A stretch of DNA of 64,000 nt, from positions 43,459,988-43,523,987 of the forward strand of contig OZ007500.1 of the NCBI GenBank assembly GCA_963931805.1, in the 5' to 3' direction. A program made the position numbers and the translations under genes. The notes under the pieces were generated by a model. The model was not told the DNA's origin, did no database searches, and worked only from the letters and a program-made list of their open reading frames with translations. Position 1 is the stretch's first letter; each line of letters opens with the position of its first letter. This document shows positions 42,622 through 52,264 of this stretch, piece by piece. This stretch comes from Microdon myrmicae (taxonomy: Eukaryota; Arthropoda; Insecta; Diptera; Syrphidae).

Positions 42622-43335
42622 TTAGAGAGTGAAGAGGAACATCTCTTCAAGACAATTGACAGAATGCCATCCGGACCACCGGATTTGTTTGCGTTTAGCT
42701 CTTTGAGTGTGCGGGCAACAGTACGCGTTCGGAAGCGAATCTGGCTTATGCTTCTGCTCAAGTTGAAGTGAACCTGATGTGGTATCTGGCAGCGTTGATT
42801 TGGCTGCTAAATATGCATCAAGTAGATTCGCCTTCTCTATTGCACTGGTGACTGGTCTCTCATCGACTATTAGCGATGACATGGATGAGGACCCCGAGTT
42901 TTGGATGCTCTTCACAAATGCCCAGAAGATTCTAGTACCTGTGGAAGAGTGTAGTATTTTTTGTCTCACTCTCTGTTCATGCAAGAAATTAGCGCTTTGA
43001 ATATACGCATTGTACTCGCTTCTAGCTCTCTTAAATCTTTTCCGGTTTTCCTCAGTATTGTTAGATTTATACAACCGGAAGCTCAACTCTTTAGCCGTAA
43101 TGGCTTCTCTGCACCCGGAATCGAACCACATATTTCTCTTGGGTTTGATACTTTTTACTCTGTGTGGAATAAAGGTTCACATGCCAAGTAGAATCGTGTC
43201 CGTCAATGTGTCCGCTATGGAGTCAACATCGTTATTGAGGAAAAACAACGACGAATTTGACTTCCCAAAAAAGTCGTTCAGACCTTCCCAGTTGGCTTTC
43301 TCAGAGAACCATACTGAAATTGCATCTTAGGCCGC
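42622..43335 (-). pseudogene. CR1-like LINE linker and RT N terminus
   Basis: Frame 43131-42622 encodes NMWFDSGCREAITAKELSFR, the basic linker, and STGTRIFWAFVKSIQNS; an adjacent frame, 42761-42504, gives RFRTRTVARTLKELNANKSG, GPDGILSIVLKRCSSSLSKP and NIQPIPKKADKSS. Related to, but clearly different from, the LINE at 920-4284. Confidence 0.72.
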
Positions 43336-43714
43336 GAATGTTATACAGATCGACGTGAAATGCCCGTTACCACCTATCAGGACTACACTGCTCTTATTCA
43401 CTGGGGATTATAAGACTAAGTAAAATGCTTTGAAGAAGGATCATTTCCAAAGGGAGAGAATAAACCGCCAGATAGCCCATCATCCTATCGCTCCATACGT
43501 CTCCTCGATACGGTGAGAAAAACACCGGTGAAAATTTTATGTGGTACATTGTTTGTCATAGCCGAAGACGACAAAGGGCTATCGAATCTTCAGTATGGTT
43601 TCAGAAAGTTGCGATCGACCATCGACGCTACCATAACAGTATTAGACGAGACTACCGAAGCTATAAAAGAAAAAATACGAAAAGGAGGAACAAAGAAATA
43701 CTACGCCATGCTAG

Positions 43715-44238
43715 TAGGTATGGTAGGCCATACATTTTTGATTTCTTAAAAACCGTTAGGGGGGGGATTGTCACGATGGAGCGCTTCACGGAACAACAGC
43801 ATGCTTTTTGTGTAAAACAATTTTACAAAAACAACGATTTCTACGTTAGTGTACGACGCCTTGGTATTGAATACGGTTTACCCCGTCTAAGTGAGTGTCC
43901 AAGTGTTTATTTAATCAAAGCTTGGGTCAAGAGATACCTGAAAAGTCGATTGTACCTTAATAAACCGACGACTATGGTAATATCCCAATTAAATGAAAAC
44001 ATCCAGGAGGAGATAGCCGCGATACCCCGCAGCATGTGTCAAGGAGTTTTCCAAAGTTTGCGTGGTCGATTGCAGGAGTGCCAACGACAAGACGGGGCAC
44101 ATCTCGATGATGTCATTTATAAAAAATTAATTTCAATAAACGTTTATTACGTTAAATAAATGATCTACATAATAACATATGTAGTTTTATTTCTATTCAT
44201 GTTTCAAATGTGCAAACATTTATGGCACACCCTATATA
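43715..44238 (+). mobile_element. Internally deleted Tc1/mariner-superfamily element (DUF4817 type)
   Basis: The frame 43776-44159 starts MERFTEQQHAFCVKQFYKNN, the helix-turn-helix N terminus of DUF4817-type insect transposases, then jumps (around 43925-43975) to the C-terminal LNENIQEEIAAIPRSMCQGV and DGAHLDDVIYK. The DDE core is gone. The right end GGCACACCCTATATAA and the left GGTATGGTAGGCCATACA are plausible inverted termini. Family naming is from memory of domain architecture. Confidence 0.65.
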
Positions 44239-44935
44239 ACGTTGCGACGATAGTGAAGGACGTGTGATTCGAACCGACGCTATGACGGTTAGAATCTCTA
44301 AAAATTGAACCAATGCTCTACACATCAGGCCACTGCCGCGTGTGTGAATACGATTTTCAAACTCAAGTACACTCAACTGATGTGGATTTACTATGTTATT
44401 GCTTAGTATACGGCTGATGGGTTTGCATATTCCATTTTTTTTCTGTGTTGTTCTTCACTATTTGCTTGTGTACTGTGCGTGTATCTGTTAGAAAAGTCAC
44501 ACTACGCCCTCTTCAATAACTTTGTTACGATCAACTTTGTGTACGAGCGACGGAGCAAGGAGTGAGAGAACGTGAGAGCAGGCGGCTGAGCCGGCGTTCT
44601 GTGCAAAAGTCGGGACCATAGTAGTAAAGTCCTGTTTACCTATGGGAGATTGTGCGTCGTTTGTACACAGATCACGTCGGTGTCACCAATTTTAACGTTT
44701 AGCAGCGATAGTGAATGATGGTGACTTTAACGCACGTTGGAACGGGCATTGAAGCATCAGACTAACGGCCTGGTATATGAGTTCGATTTTCAAACTCAAG
44801 TACACTCAAACTGATGTGGATTTGCTATGTTGTTGCTTCATATACGGCTAATGTGTTTGCATATTCCATTTTGCTTATCTGTTGTTCTTCACTATTTGCT
44901 TGTGTACGGTGTGTATCTGTCAGAAACGCAACAGT
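44239..44935 (-). repeat. R446 repeat, 1.6 units
   Basis: Minus-strand copy: 265-bp segment, spacer, 265-bp segment. Both segments start GATAGTGAA(G/T)GA and end TGTATCTGT(T/C)AGAAA. The second segment has lost the B-box region in part. Abuts the Tc1-like right end on one side and the R1-like RT on the other. Confidence 0.8.
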
Positions 44936-45299
44936 AGCACTGGACAAAAACACCTGCAACTCGGCCAACTGGTTGCTCATCAGAAGTCTTAGCCGAATGG
45001 GCACCCTGATCGACCACCTAAGAGTCGTCATCAACTTCTTCACCAACAGAAAGCTAATGTAGACGGACCAGGGCAGAATATTCAATGACGTTCTGGCAAG
45101 AGTTCTTCAAGGTTTAGTATTTGTTCTACTCTTGTGGAGTATTGTGTATGATGGAGTTTTACAAATAAAAATACCACAAGGAGTAGCAATTACTGACTTC
45201 GCAGACGACATCAAGTTCAAAGTCAACCAACCATGTGGCTGTTCACTGAAGCTTTACTATGTTCCACTGCATATTGACAACGAATTTCAACGCGACTAG

Positions 45300-45640
45300 G
45301 TCAGTGTCGTATTGAGTCCTAAAACTAAACGGGGTAGTCTGCATTTAATTATTCCCTAATCTGTTTAATAATGATTTATTTATTACCAATGTTAGGAACT
45401 ATACTAATAGAGCCCACATTATCTTGATTGACACTCTTCTGTGCCCCATTTTAAATGTGGTGGACTTGTGGTATGTGGGGATGGGAGGGCAAAGTCACTG
45501 ATTGCTTTCAACCCGGCGAAGGCCAGGACGATCCTTGCCTTTCTTCAATCCAAGTTGACATGCAGTCTCCACTCCTGGATAGATTCTTTGGCACCCGCCA
45601 AGTAGTGAACCAATGCATGCAGCGACATCCTGTGAAAGGT
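45300..45640. other. No gene recognised
   Basis: Unassigned sequence between the R1-like remnant and RTE copy C. Confidence 0.4.
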
Positions 45641-45681
45641 TGGCGCAAGGTTAATAACCCTGCCCGGAAAAACAAACTATT

Positions 45682-46859
45682 ATGGCAAATTTAACAAGCC
45701 TCGGATATGGACCGGATACACGACAACGACCACGGAAACGAAAATGTCTAAACGATTTGAGAATTTTCTCATGGAACGTCCGCTCACTATACAGAGCTCG
45801 AGCTGCACAGCAGCTAGCCGATACAGTGTCCGGATATAAGACTAACATAACTGCATTACAAGAAATAAGATGGACGGGGAGTGGTACTATTCAAAGAAAC
45901 GAGTATGACATTTATTACAGCTGTCATGTAAAACACCATGTGCTCAGGGTAGGCTTTCTAATCAGCCAAAAACTGAAGCCTGTCATCATCGGCTTTAATG
46001 CAATAAACGAAATGTTATGCACTCTTCGCGCGAGGCAAGTTTAAGAACATAAGTCTCATAAACGTTCACGGACCCTCAGAGGAGTCCCCTGACGACAAAA
46101 AGGAAGAATCCTACGAGAACGTCAAACGGGCCCTCAATGCCTCCCCAAGATACGATGTAAAAATCGTTCTTGGTGATTTGAATGCGAAAATAAGTCGGAA
46201 GCTGGCTTTCAGCCACTACGCAGGTTCCCATATTTGCTTGATATCACTAATGACAATGAAATACGAGTCATTGAACTGGCAGCATCAAAAACTTGAACGT
46301 TGTTAATACCAAGTTTCCGTGTAAAGATATTGACAAAGCCACCTGGGTATCACCTGATGGAGCCACTCGCAACCAAATTGACCACGTCTTGATAGATCCC
46401 CGCCACTCCTCGAGCTTGACGATAGTACGACCGTACCGAGGTACGAACGTCGACTCGGATCACTATCTTGTTGGTGTAGTTTTCCGAGCGCGGATTACCT
46501 TACGGAGATGTATTGCATCCGTGGATCAGGTTCGAATCAACACGGCTGCCTTACGCAATGAGAACACCAGTGACACTTTTGGTCATGCGTTGACACTCGC
46601 CCTCGAAGAGCTCGACGGAGGGAGAGTAAGTCCTGGGGCCAGAATACCGGGTGTAGAAGAGAAATGGACACGCCTTAAGAATACTGTCATTAGTACTGCC
46701 AACTCCATATTAGGCAGTAGTCGTAGAGATCGGAGAACCTGGTTTGATGATGAGTGCAAACTAGCGACTGAACGTAAGAATGCTGCATACCGGGCAATGC
46801 AGCAGTCTCATAGGACGCGGGATCGAAAGGAGAAATACAAAGAGCTCAGAAGATCTTGA
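45682..46859 (+). pseudogene. RTE endonuclease, copy C
   Basis: 45682-46044 encodes FSWNVRSLYRARAAQQLAD, TALQEIRWTGSGTI and NEYDIYYSC. After a frameshift near 46040 the block INVHGPSEESPDD and IVLGDLNAKI continues, and 46293-46859 encodes ATRNQIDHVLIDPRHSSSL, DSDHYLVGVVFRARI and TWFDDECKLATERKNAAYRA. The catalytic N, E, D and H positions of the APE-type endonuclease are visible. Confidence 0.8.
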
Positions 46860-47369
46860 TCTTCACAGACAAAAGAAAAGTGCGTGGGAAAAAACCTTGT
46901 TTGTGAAATTGAGAAAATTAGAGAGCGAGGTCCGCACCAGGCGCGGAGGTTCTACCAAATAATCCGCAGTATGACGCGGTACACACCACGCTGCACTTAC
47001 TGCAAGGATAAAGAGGGTAATCTGATCACCGATCCTGAAGGCATTCTAGAGCGATGGGAAGTGCACTTCAATGAATTGCTAAATGGTTAGCTCACAGAAG
47101 AATTGGAGGCTCCACCAATGTAAGATCAAGAGCAAATGCTGCAGCCACCAAGCATTGAGGAAACAATAAAAGCCATAAGACAGCTCAAATCAAATAAAAC
47201 CCCCGTAGCTGATGGCATACCAGCTGAGCTAATCAAACAAGGAGGGACCGCATTACATGACGCAATTCATAAGATCGTATTGCACGTATAGGAGCAAGAG
47301 GAGATGCCGGAAGATTGACATCGTGGAATAATTTGCCCCATACATAAGAAGGGAGATATATATCACAGT

Positions 47370-48557
47370 GTGCAGCAAAGTAACTGTAGGGGTATAACAT
47401 TGCTGAGTACCGCCTATAAGATACTTTCCTCTATCCTACAAGACCGGATAGCCCCATACGATAAAGTCATCATTGGTCAGTATCGGTGTGGCCTCATCCC
47501 AGGCAAATCAGAGATTGATCAGATATTCACCCTTAGGCAGGCGATGGCAAAATGTGTGGAATTTAAGATTATATTATATCATGTATTCACAGACTTTAAG
47601 GCCGCCTACTACAGCGTAGCCAGGGTAGAAATATATAATGCCATGAGAGAATTCGGCATTCCAAACAAATTGATACGACTTTGTAGGTTGACCATGACCA
47701 ACGTAACTAGTCAAGTAAAACTAGCGGTATTGCTGTCCAAACCAATAAACATCTTAAATGGACTCCGACAAGGGGACGGTCTCGCCTGCCTCCTCTTCAA
47801 CCTGGCGTTGGAGAAAGCAATCCGTGACTCTGGCGTCACAACTAGAGGGACTATTGTCACCAAGTCCAGCCAGATACTTGCCTACACAGATGACATTGAC
47901 ATCATCGGTAGATCCGATTCGGCTGTACAGGACTCCTTCACCCAGATCGAGCAGGCGGCACAAAAACTGGGACAGCACAATAATGAGGGGAAAACTAAGT
48001 ACATGGTGGCAACTTCTGCGAAGAGAAGACCTAACATTGGGCAAACTATCAGGGTAGTAGAGCACGAATTTGAAGTAGTGCAATCCTTTGACTACCTTGG
48101 GTCAATAGTATCAGCCGATAACAATATGGAAGAAGAAATACGCGGACAGCTGATCAAATCCAACAAAGCCTACTATGGTCTATCAAGGCTCTTAAAATTT
48201 CGAAATTTATCCAGAACATCCAAGCTACTACTGTACAAGACCACGGTCTTACCAGTACTCATGTATGGATCCGAGACTTGGGTACTCAATAAAAGGCACT
48301 CTGAACTCTTAGCCGCGTTCGAGAGAACGGTCTTAAGAAGAATTGTTGGCCCCGTATGTGACGGAGGACGATTCCGGAGACGCTACAACCATGAGTTGTA
48401 CGCGATCTACTTTGAGGCTAGTGTTGTAAGAAAAATCAAGCTCGGTAGACTCTGGTGGTCGGGAGACCTAGGTCGAATGAGCGAAGAGGAGCGTGACCGG
48501 AAAGTCCTTTGTGGTAGGACGTATGGAAGGAGACAGCGCGACAGACTTTGTCTGTGA
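47370..48557 (+). pseudogene. RTE reverse transcriptase and C-terminal domain, copy C
   Basis: 395 open codons: NCRGITLLSTAYKILSSIL, QYRCGLIPGKSEIDQIFTLR, VFTDFKAAYYSV, LNGLRQGDGLACLLFNLALE, ILAYTDDIDIIGRS (catalytic DD intact, YTDD), FDYLGSIVSADNNMEEEIRG, MYGSETWVLNKRHSELLAAF and the C-terminal RLWWSGDLGRMSEEERDRKV. The frame is lost near 48557 before the conserved DRWRDL end. The earlier palm blocks lie in other frames upstream (NKTPVADGIPAELIKQGG, 47190-47250). Confidence 0.82.
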
Positions 48558-48693
48558 TGGAAGGATGGCGTAGACCAGGACGCTCAGAGCCTGGGAGTGC
48601 CAAACTGGATGACAGCGGCACGAAATCGGGACCGGTGGAGAGATTTGTAAAATAAGTCCAAGACCGGGTCCCGGTTGTAGTGCCGTTGATGAT

Positions 48694-49068
48694 CCGAATT
48701 CCCCGCTCGAGTCACATGAACCTTTCAATCCAATTCTCTTTCCTGTTCCCACGATTTCTGTGATGTAAATTAGTATGTAAAATAGAACATTTTTTAGAAT
48801 AAAGTAATCATTGATAGGCACGACAAGGTGGTTATTATTTTTGAACCATATTGGTGGATTGGTTCTTGTGCCTGTGCATCACCAACATCCTATTGTCGAC
48901 AAGTTTACGTGCTGGGCGAGTTATCTATAGAACCGCTCTTCTAAATAAGTATAGTTTCATAGCTTTCCCAACCGGTGAGTTGAACAAATGACATAGTACC
49001 ACGTTCCCAGGAGTTATAAAGCTCTTACGGCTGGTAACCAAATGATCAAACAATCGCTATAGATCTAT
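48694..49068. other. No gene recognised
   Basis: Unassigned sequence between RTE copy C and an R446 repeat. Confidence 0.4.
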
Positions 49069-49765
49069 TATAGCGTTTGGACTGATAGTGAAGAACGTGT
49101 GATTCGAACTGACGCAATGACAGTTAGAATCACCAAAAATTGAACCTAAGCGTAACACAACAGGCCGTGTTTAGAATTCGATTTTTAAATGCAAGTATTT
49201 CCACTGATGTTAATTGTTATTTTATCGCTGTGGTATACGGCTCTGATGCATTTCTTATTTGATTTTCGTTCGGCGTTCTTCACTATTTGCTTGTGTATTG
49301 TGTGCGTATCTGTTAGAGACGCCACACTACTCCCTCCTCAGTAACCTCGTTACGATCAGTTTCGCGTGCGAACGACGGAGCGAACGAGAGAACGTCGGAG
49401 CAGGCGAGTGTGCCGGTGCTCTATGCGGAAGTCATGATCGTGTGTGAAGTTATGTTTACTACGGGAAAGTGTGCGCTATGTATACAGATCACGTCGTAGT
49501 CAGCAATTATAGCGTTTGGAATGATAGTGAAGAACGTGTGATTCGAACTGACGCGATGACAGCTAGAATCACCAAAAATTGAATGCGTTACACATCAGGC
49601 TACTGGCCGTGCTTAGAATTCGATTTTTAAACTCAAGTATATTCCGCTGATGTGAATTGTTATGTTATCGCTATGGTATACGGCTCTGATGTATTTCTTA
49701 TTCGATTTTCGTTCGGTGTTCTTCACTATTTGCTTGTGTATTGTGTGTGTATCTGTTAGAGACGA
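49069..49765 (-). repeat. R446 repeat, 1.6 units, with possible target duplication
   Basis: Segment starts TTATAGCGTTTGGA at 49068 and again at 49507; segment ends TGTTAGAGAC at 49311-49320 and 49754-49763, so the period is about 440 bp. AGATCTATT at 49061-49069 and AGATCGATT at 49769-49777 flank it as an 8-of-9 match. The two segments are about 90 percent alike by eye. Confidence 0.82.
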
Positions 49766-50510
49766 CTCAGATCGATTTGCTTTCAGTAGGTAGTATGGTT
49801 TGCCAAGCTTCTTTTATAACTCATGTGGCGTGTTGAGGTACTGGCACTTAACACAGATCGATATTTCCATCTATTAGCGCACTTCCTCAAGGCTTTAGGA
49901 GCCAATGTAATCGGCTAAAGGTATTGTAGTTTGTATACATTGTTGAATCACAAGTACCGGCGTGCTATGTCAATTTACCAGTGCCTTTTATAAATTGTCA
50001 GGGACCGTCGGAAATGTAACCTGTTGAGTTCTTTAGTGAATTATTAATCTGGTTTAATTTAATTTTTTTTTTAAATCAGAGGGTTCTCAGCAAGTCCTCT
50101 GAGAAGGCGTTCACAGAGACCGATCGCTAATATGTGCCGAAGCAATTATGATAAGTCCCTATAACCAAGTAAGTAAACAAGTGGGTTGTCTGGGCTTATA
50201 TAGCCAGAAAACAGAAACAGTAAAAACGACAAAACGATATTCTGCCACTGTGGGTAACAGCATTCTGTAATGGTAACAAACGGGGAGGTGGGCTTGTCAC
50301 CAAGACCTCATTCGGTTGATGTCTACTCTGGCAAATGGTTGAAAACACTCGGACATCTTGTAGCACTAATTTGATGATTTGAACTGGCTACAGAACACTC
50401 TGAAGATTAACATAAACAGGTACTTGAACGGCTTCGACTGTTGTCTCACAGAGCTCTGTAAAACGATATTAGGATTTTGAATAAGTTCTTACTGGCTACA
50501 ACTCGTACGA
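49766..50510. other. No gene recognised
   Basis: Unassigned sequence upstream of the complete Jockey-type element; ends at its target duplication (50511-50523). Confidence 0.4.
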
Positions 50511-50706
50511 CACTTTTGAATCATAGTCGCTCGTCGTTCGTCAAGCGACAAACATCGTAAGACGGTGAGCAGTTTTAAAACAAAGAATATCGAGTGCGTG
50601 TGTGCGTGAATTCGTGAATAAACTGTGTTTTTCGCAGTTCGGCCGGCGTTGCACGGCGAAAAAAGAAAAAAAAAAAACGAGTGTGTGTGTGTGTTTCGAA
50701 ACCCAA

Positions 50707-52263
50707 ATGGGCAAGACGAAGAGCGACGAATTAAAAATGGCACACTCATGTGTAGTCGCTAATTCAAAAACAATCAAAAAAATTACCAAAAGGAAGAACG
50801 AAGTGTCAATTATAGATGACAGCCCAGTGGCAAATAAAGTCCGCTCAAACCTGTCAATGGAACGACAAAAATCAAATGTGACGAAAAAAACCGTCACAGA
50901 AGAAAATATACCTGCCAAGGATACTTGTTACTCAGGAGCAGGGAACAAATTTAAGGAATTGGAGATACTGGAGTCAAACATTCCCGAAGGAGACGATGGC
51001 CTAAACAGCTTAATTGCTGATCTCATCAAAAAACGCGAACAACTTTCCAAACAAGTACGAGCAGCCCTGGAAGAGCGAAACAAAAGACGGAATGAAACCG
51101 AAGCAAAAAGAGAGCAAAAAACAAATCACCAGCGGCAGCATCAACATTCGCTACAAATAAGCGAAACAATGGACGCTCAACACCAGCATCACAAACAACT
51201 GCAGCAGACAAAGACAGCCAAGGACGAGCAACAACAGCAACCAAAAAAGGAAAAAATACCTCCAATTGTCATCAGTTACATAGAAGCGAAAGATTTAATG
51301 AAGTTGGGTGAGTTGACTTGTAAAGATTTTAAAACAAAAAGAATTAGTGCTGAAAAAACTAGAATTTTGTGCGAAGACCTAGAAGGTTACAATAAAGTAA
51401 AGTCTGCTTTGGGAAGGGCAAAAACTGAGTACTACACGTACACCCCAAAATCAGAAAAATCAATTTCCATACTCTTAAAAGGAGTTGATCCCTCGTTCTC
51501 TCCAGAGGAGATACTCGAGGAATTAAAAACGGTTGAAACAGCTAGTTTAAAATTTACAGGTGTAAAACCGTTTTCAACTGCGAATTCTAGAAAGTGCAAC
51601 CGCAAATTGCCTTTCTACATTGTATCTCTAAGTCCTAATAGTAAAGTTGATGCGCTTAGACATATAAAATGTCTAAGCCACCAAATTATAAGTTGGGAAA
51701 AAATTAGAAAATCTGAGCGCGAACTGCAATGTATGCGCTGTCAACGACTTGGACACGTTGCATCAAACTGCAATATGAAATTCAGATGCGTAAAATGCCT
51801 CGCCGACCATAACATGGGCGAATGTCCGCTGGGAAAGAAACAGCTTCCGGATAGGGAAACACTGTCATGTGTCCTATGTAAAAATACAGGACACACGGCA
51901 AATTTTAGAGGCTGTCCCAAATTTCAACATATGAAGTTAAAGTGGGAATCAAAACAAAAGCAAGTGGCAGAAGAGAAAAAAATTAACTCTCGTTCTTATA
52001 ATAATTTCGTTGCCCCGCGTGTAACATATGCACAAATCACGGGCAATTCTATGCAACGAGCCCCCGTGGAATCTTCACATACCAATGGGCGAATACCGGC
52101 AGTAGATGCACAACCTGAGATATTAAATATGATATCGGCCATGCAAACACAATTTGCTAATTTTCAAAAAATATTGACGCAACAAATGGCCCGAATAGAT
52201 ATGCTCTGTTCCGCTGTGTTTTCAAATAACTCCTTCCATCAAAATCTTCGACCCTCTAACTGA
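50707..52263 (+). CDS. Jockey-type ORF1 (gag-like RNA-binding protein)
   Basis: 518 codons from the first ATG of an open frame that extends upstream without stops. ORF1 proteins of this clade coat the element RNA and take part in reverse transcription complexes. The N terminus is Lys/Glu-rich with a Gln/His-rich, likely coiled and disordered stretch (about residues 140-180). The middle (about 195-335) resembles the PRE_C2HC domain (ISYIEAKDLMKLGELTCKDF, PFYIVSLSPNSKVDALRHIK). Three zinc knuckles follow: C342-x2-C-x4-H-x4-C355 (CMRCQRLGHVASNC), CVKCLADHNMGEC, and CVLCKNTGHTANFRGC. Intact. Confidence 0.93.
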   Translation: MGKTKSDELKMAHSCVVANSKTIKKITKRKNEVSIIDDSPVANKVRSNLSMERQKSNVTKKTVTEENIPAKDTCYSGAGNKFKELEILESNIPEGDDGLNSLIADLIKKREQLSKQVRAALEERNKRRNETEAKREQKTNHQRQHQHSLQISETMDAQHQHHKQLQQTKTAKDEQQQQPKKEKIPPIVISYIEAKDLMKLGELTCKDFKTKRISAEKTRILCEDLEGYNKVKSALGRAKTEYYTYTPKSEKSISILLKGVDPSFSPEEILEELKTVETASLKFTGVKPFSTANSRKCNRKLPFYIVSLSPNSKVDALRHIKCLSHQIISWEKIRKSERELQCMRCQRLGHVASNCNMKFRCVKCLADHNMGECPLGKKQLPDRETLSCVLCKNTGHTANFRGCPKFQHMKLKWESKQKQVAEEKKINSRSYNNFVAPRVTYAQITGNSMQRAPVESSHTNGRIPAVDAQPEILNMISAMQTQFANFQKILTQQMARIDMLCSAVFSNNSFHQNLRPSN

Positions 52264-52264
52264 A

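Larger units (their letters stand above)
38640..43335 (-). mobile_element. CR1-like LINE of a second family, one copy cut by three insertions
   Basis: Minus-strand pieces read as one protein: linker and RT start at 43335-42520 (VWFSEKANWEGLNDFF; ADKSS), then past R446, IALTTILSKVMESLIN, NGRQYDFRSNRSAGDLMA and VVTLDISKA..VWHPTLLSK (41347-41040), then past an LTR (39926-41039), LHNYLSDCSIQVVLDG and MNVGVPQGSVVSP (39925-39790), then 39781-39395, then past a SINE, 39167-38690. Each cut falls between adjacent RT blocks, so all three insertions hit the same copy. Several frameshifts and a missing FADD segment show it is long dead. Confidence 0.75.
43400..45300 (+). mobile_element. R1-like LINE remnant interrupted by Tc1-like element and R446
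   Basis: 43400-43714 encodes SSYRSIRLLDTVRK, LSNLQYGFRKLRSTIDATI and KGGTKKYYAMLV. The RT resumes at about 44935 with VALDKNTCNSANW, LSRMGTLIDHLRVVI, RVLQGLVFVLLLW and VAITDFADDIKFKV near 45190-45230. In R1-clade proteins these two blocks are adjacent (KKYCAVVTLDV...FNSANW), so the 1.2 kb between is inserted. The catalytic FADD remains but frames are broken. Confidence 0.75.
45641..48693 (+). mobile_element. RTE-like LINE, copy C (near full length)
   Basis: The best RTE copy: 5' end TTGGCGCAAGGTTAATAACC, ORF start ATG at 45682 (MANLTSLGYGPDTRQRPRKR), endonuclease, RT, C-terminal tail and 3' end CCGGTTGTAGTGCCGTTGAT then GAT. About 3.05 kb, the usual RTE size. The single ORF is broken by a frameshift near 46040, stops near 46858, 47088 and 47290, and smaller slips, but 47370-48557 is open for 395 codons. 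The 5' and 3' ends are those shared with all seven SINE copies. Confidence 0.9.

Noticed and set aside
43776..44159. Intact small gene with a helix-turn-helix
   Set aside because: It joins the N and C termini of a DUF4817-type transposase with the DDE core missing, and lies between inverted termini.
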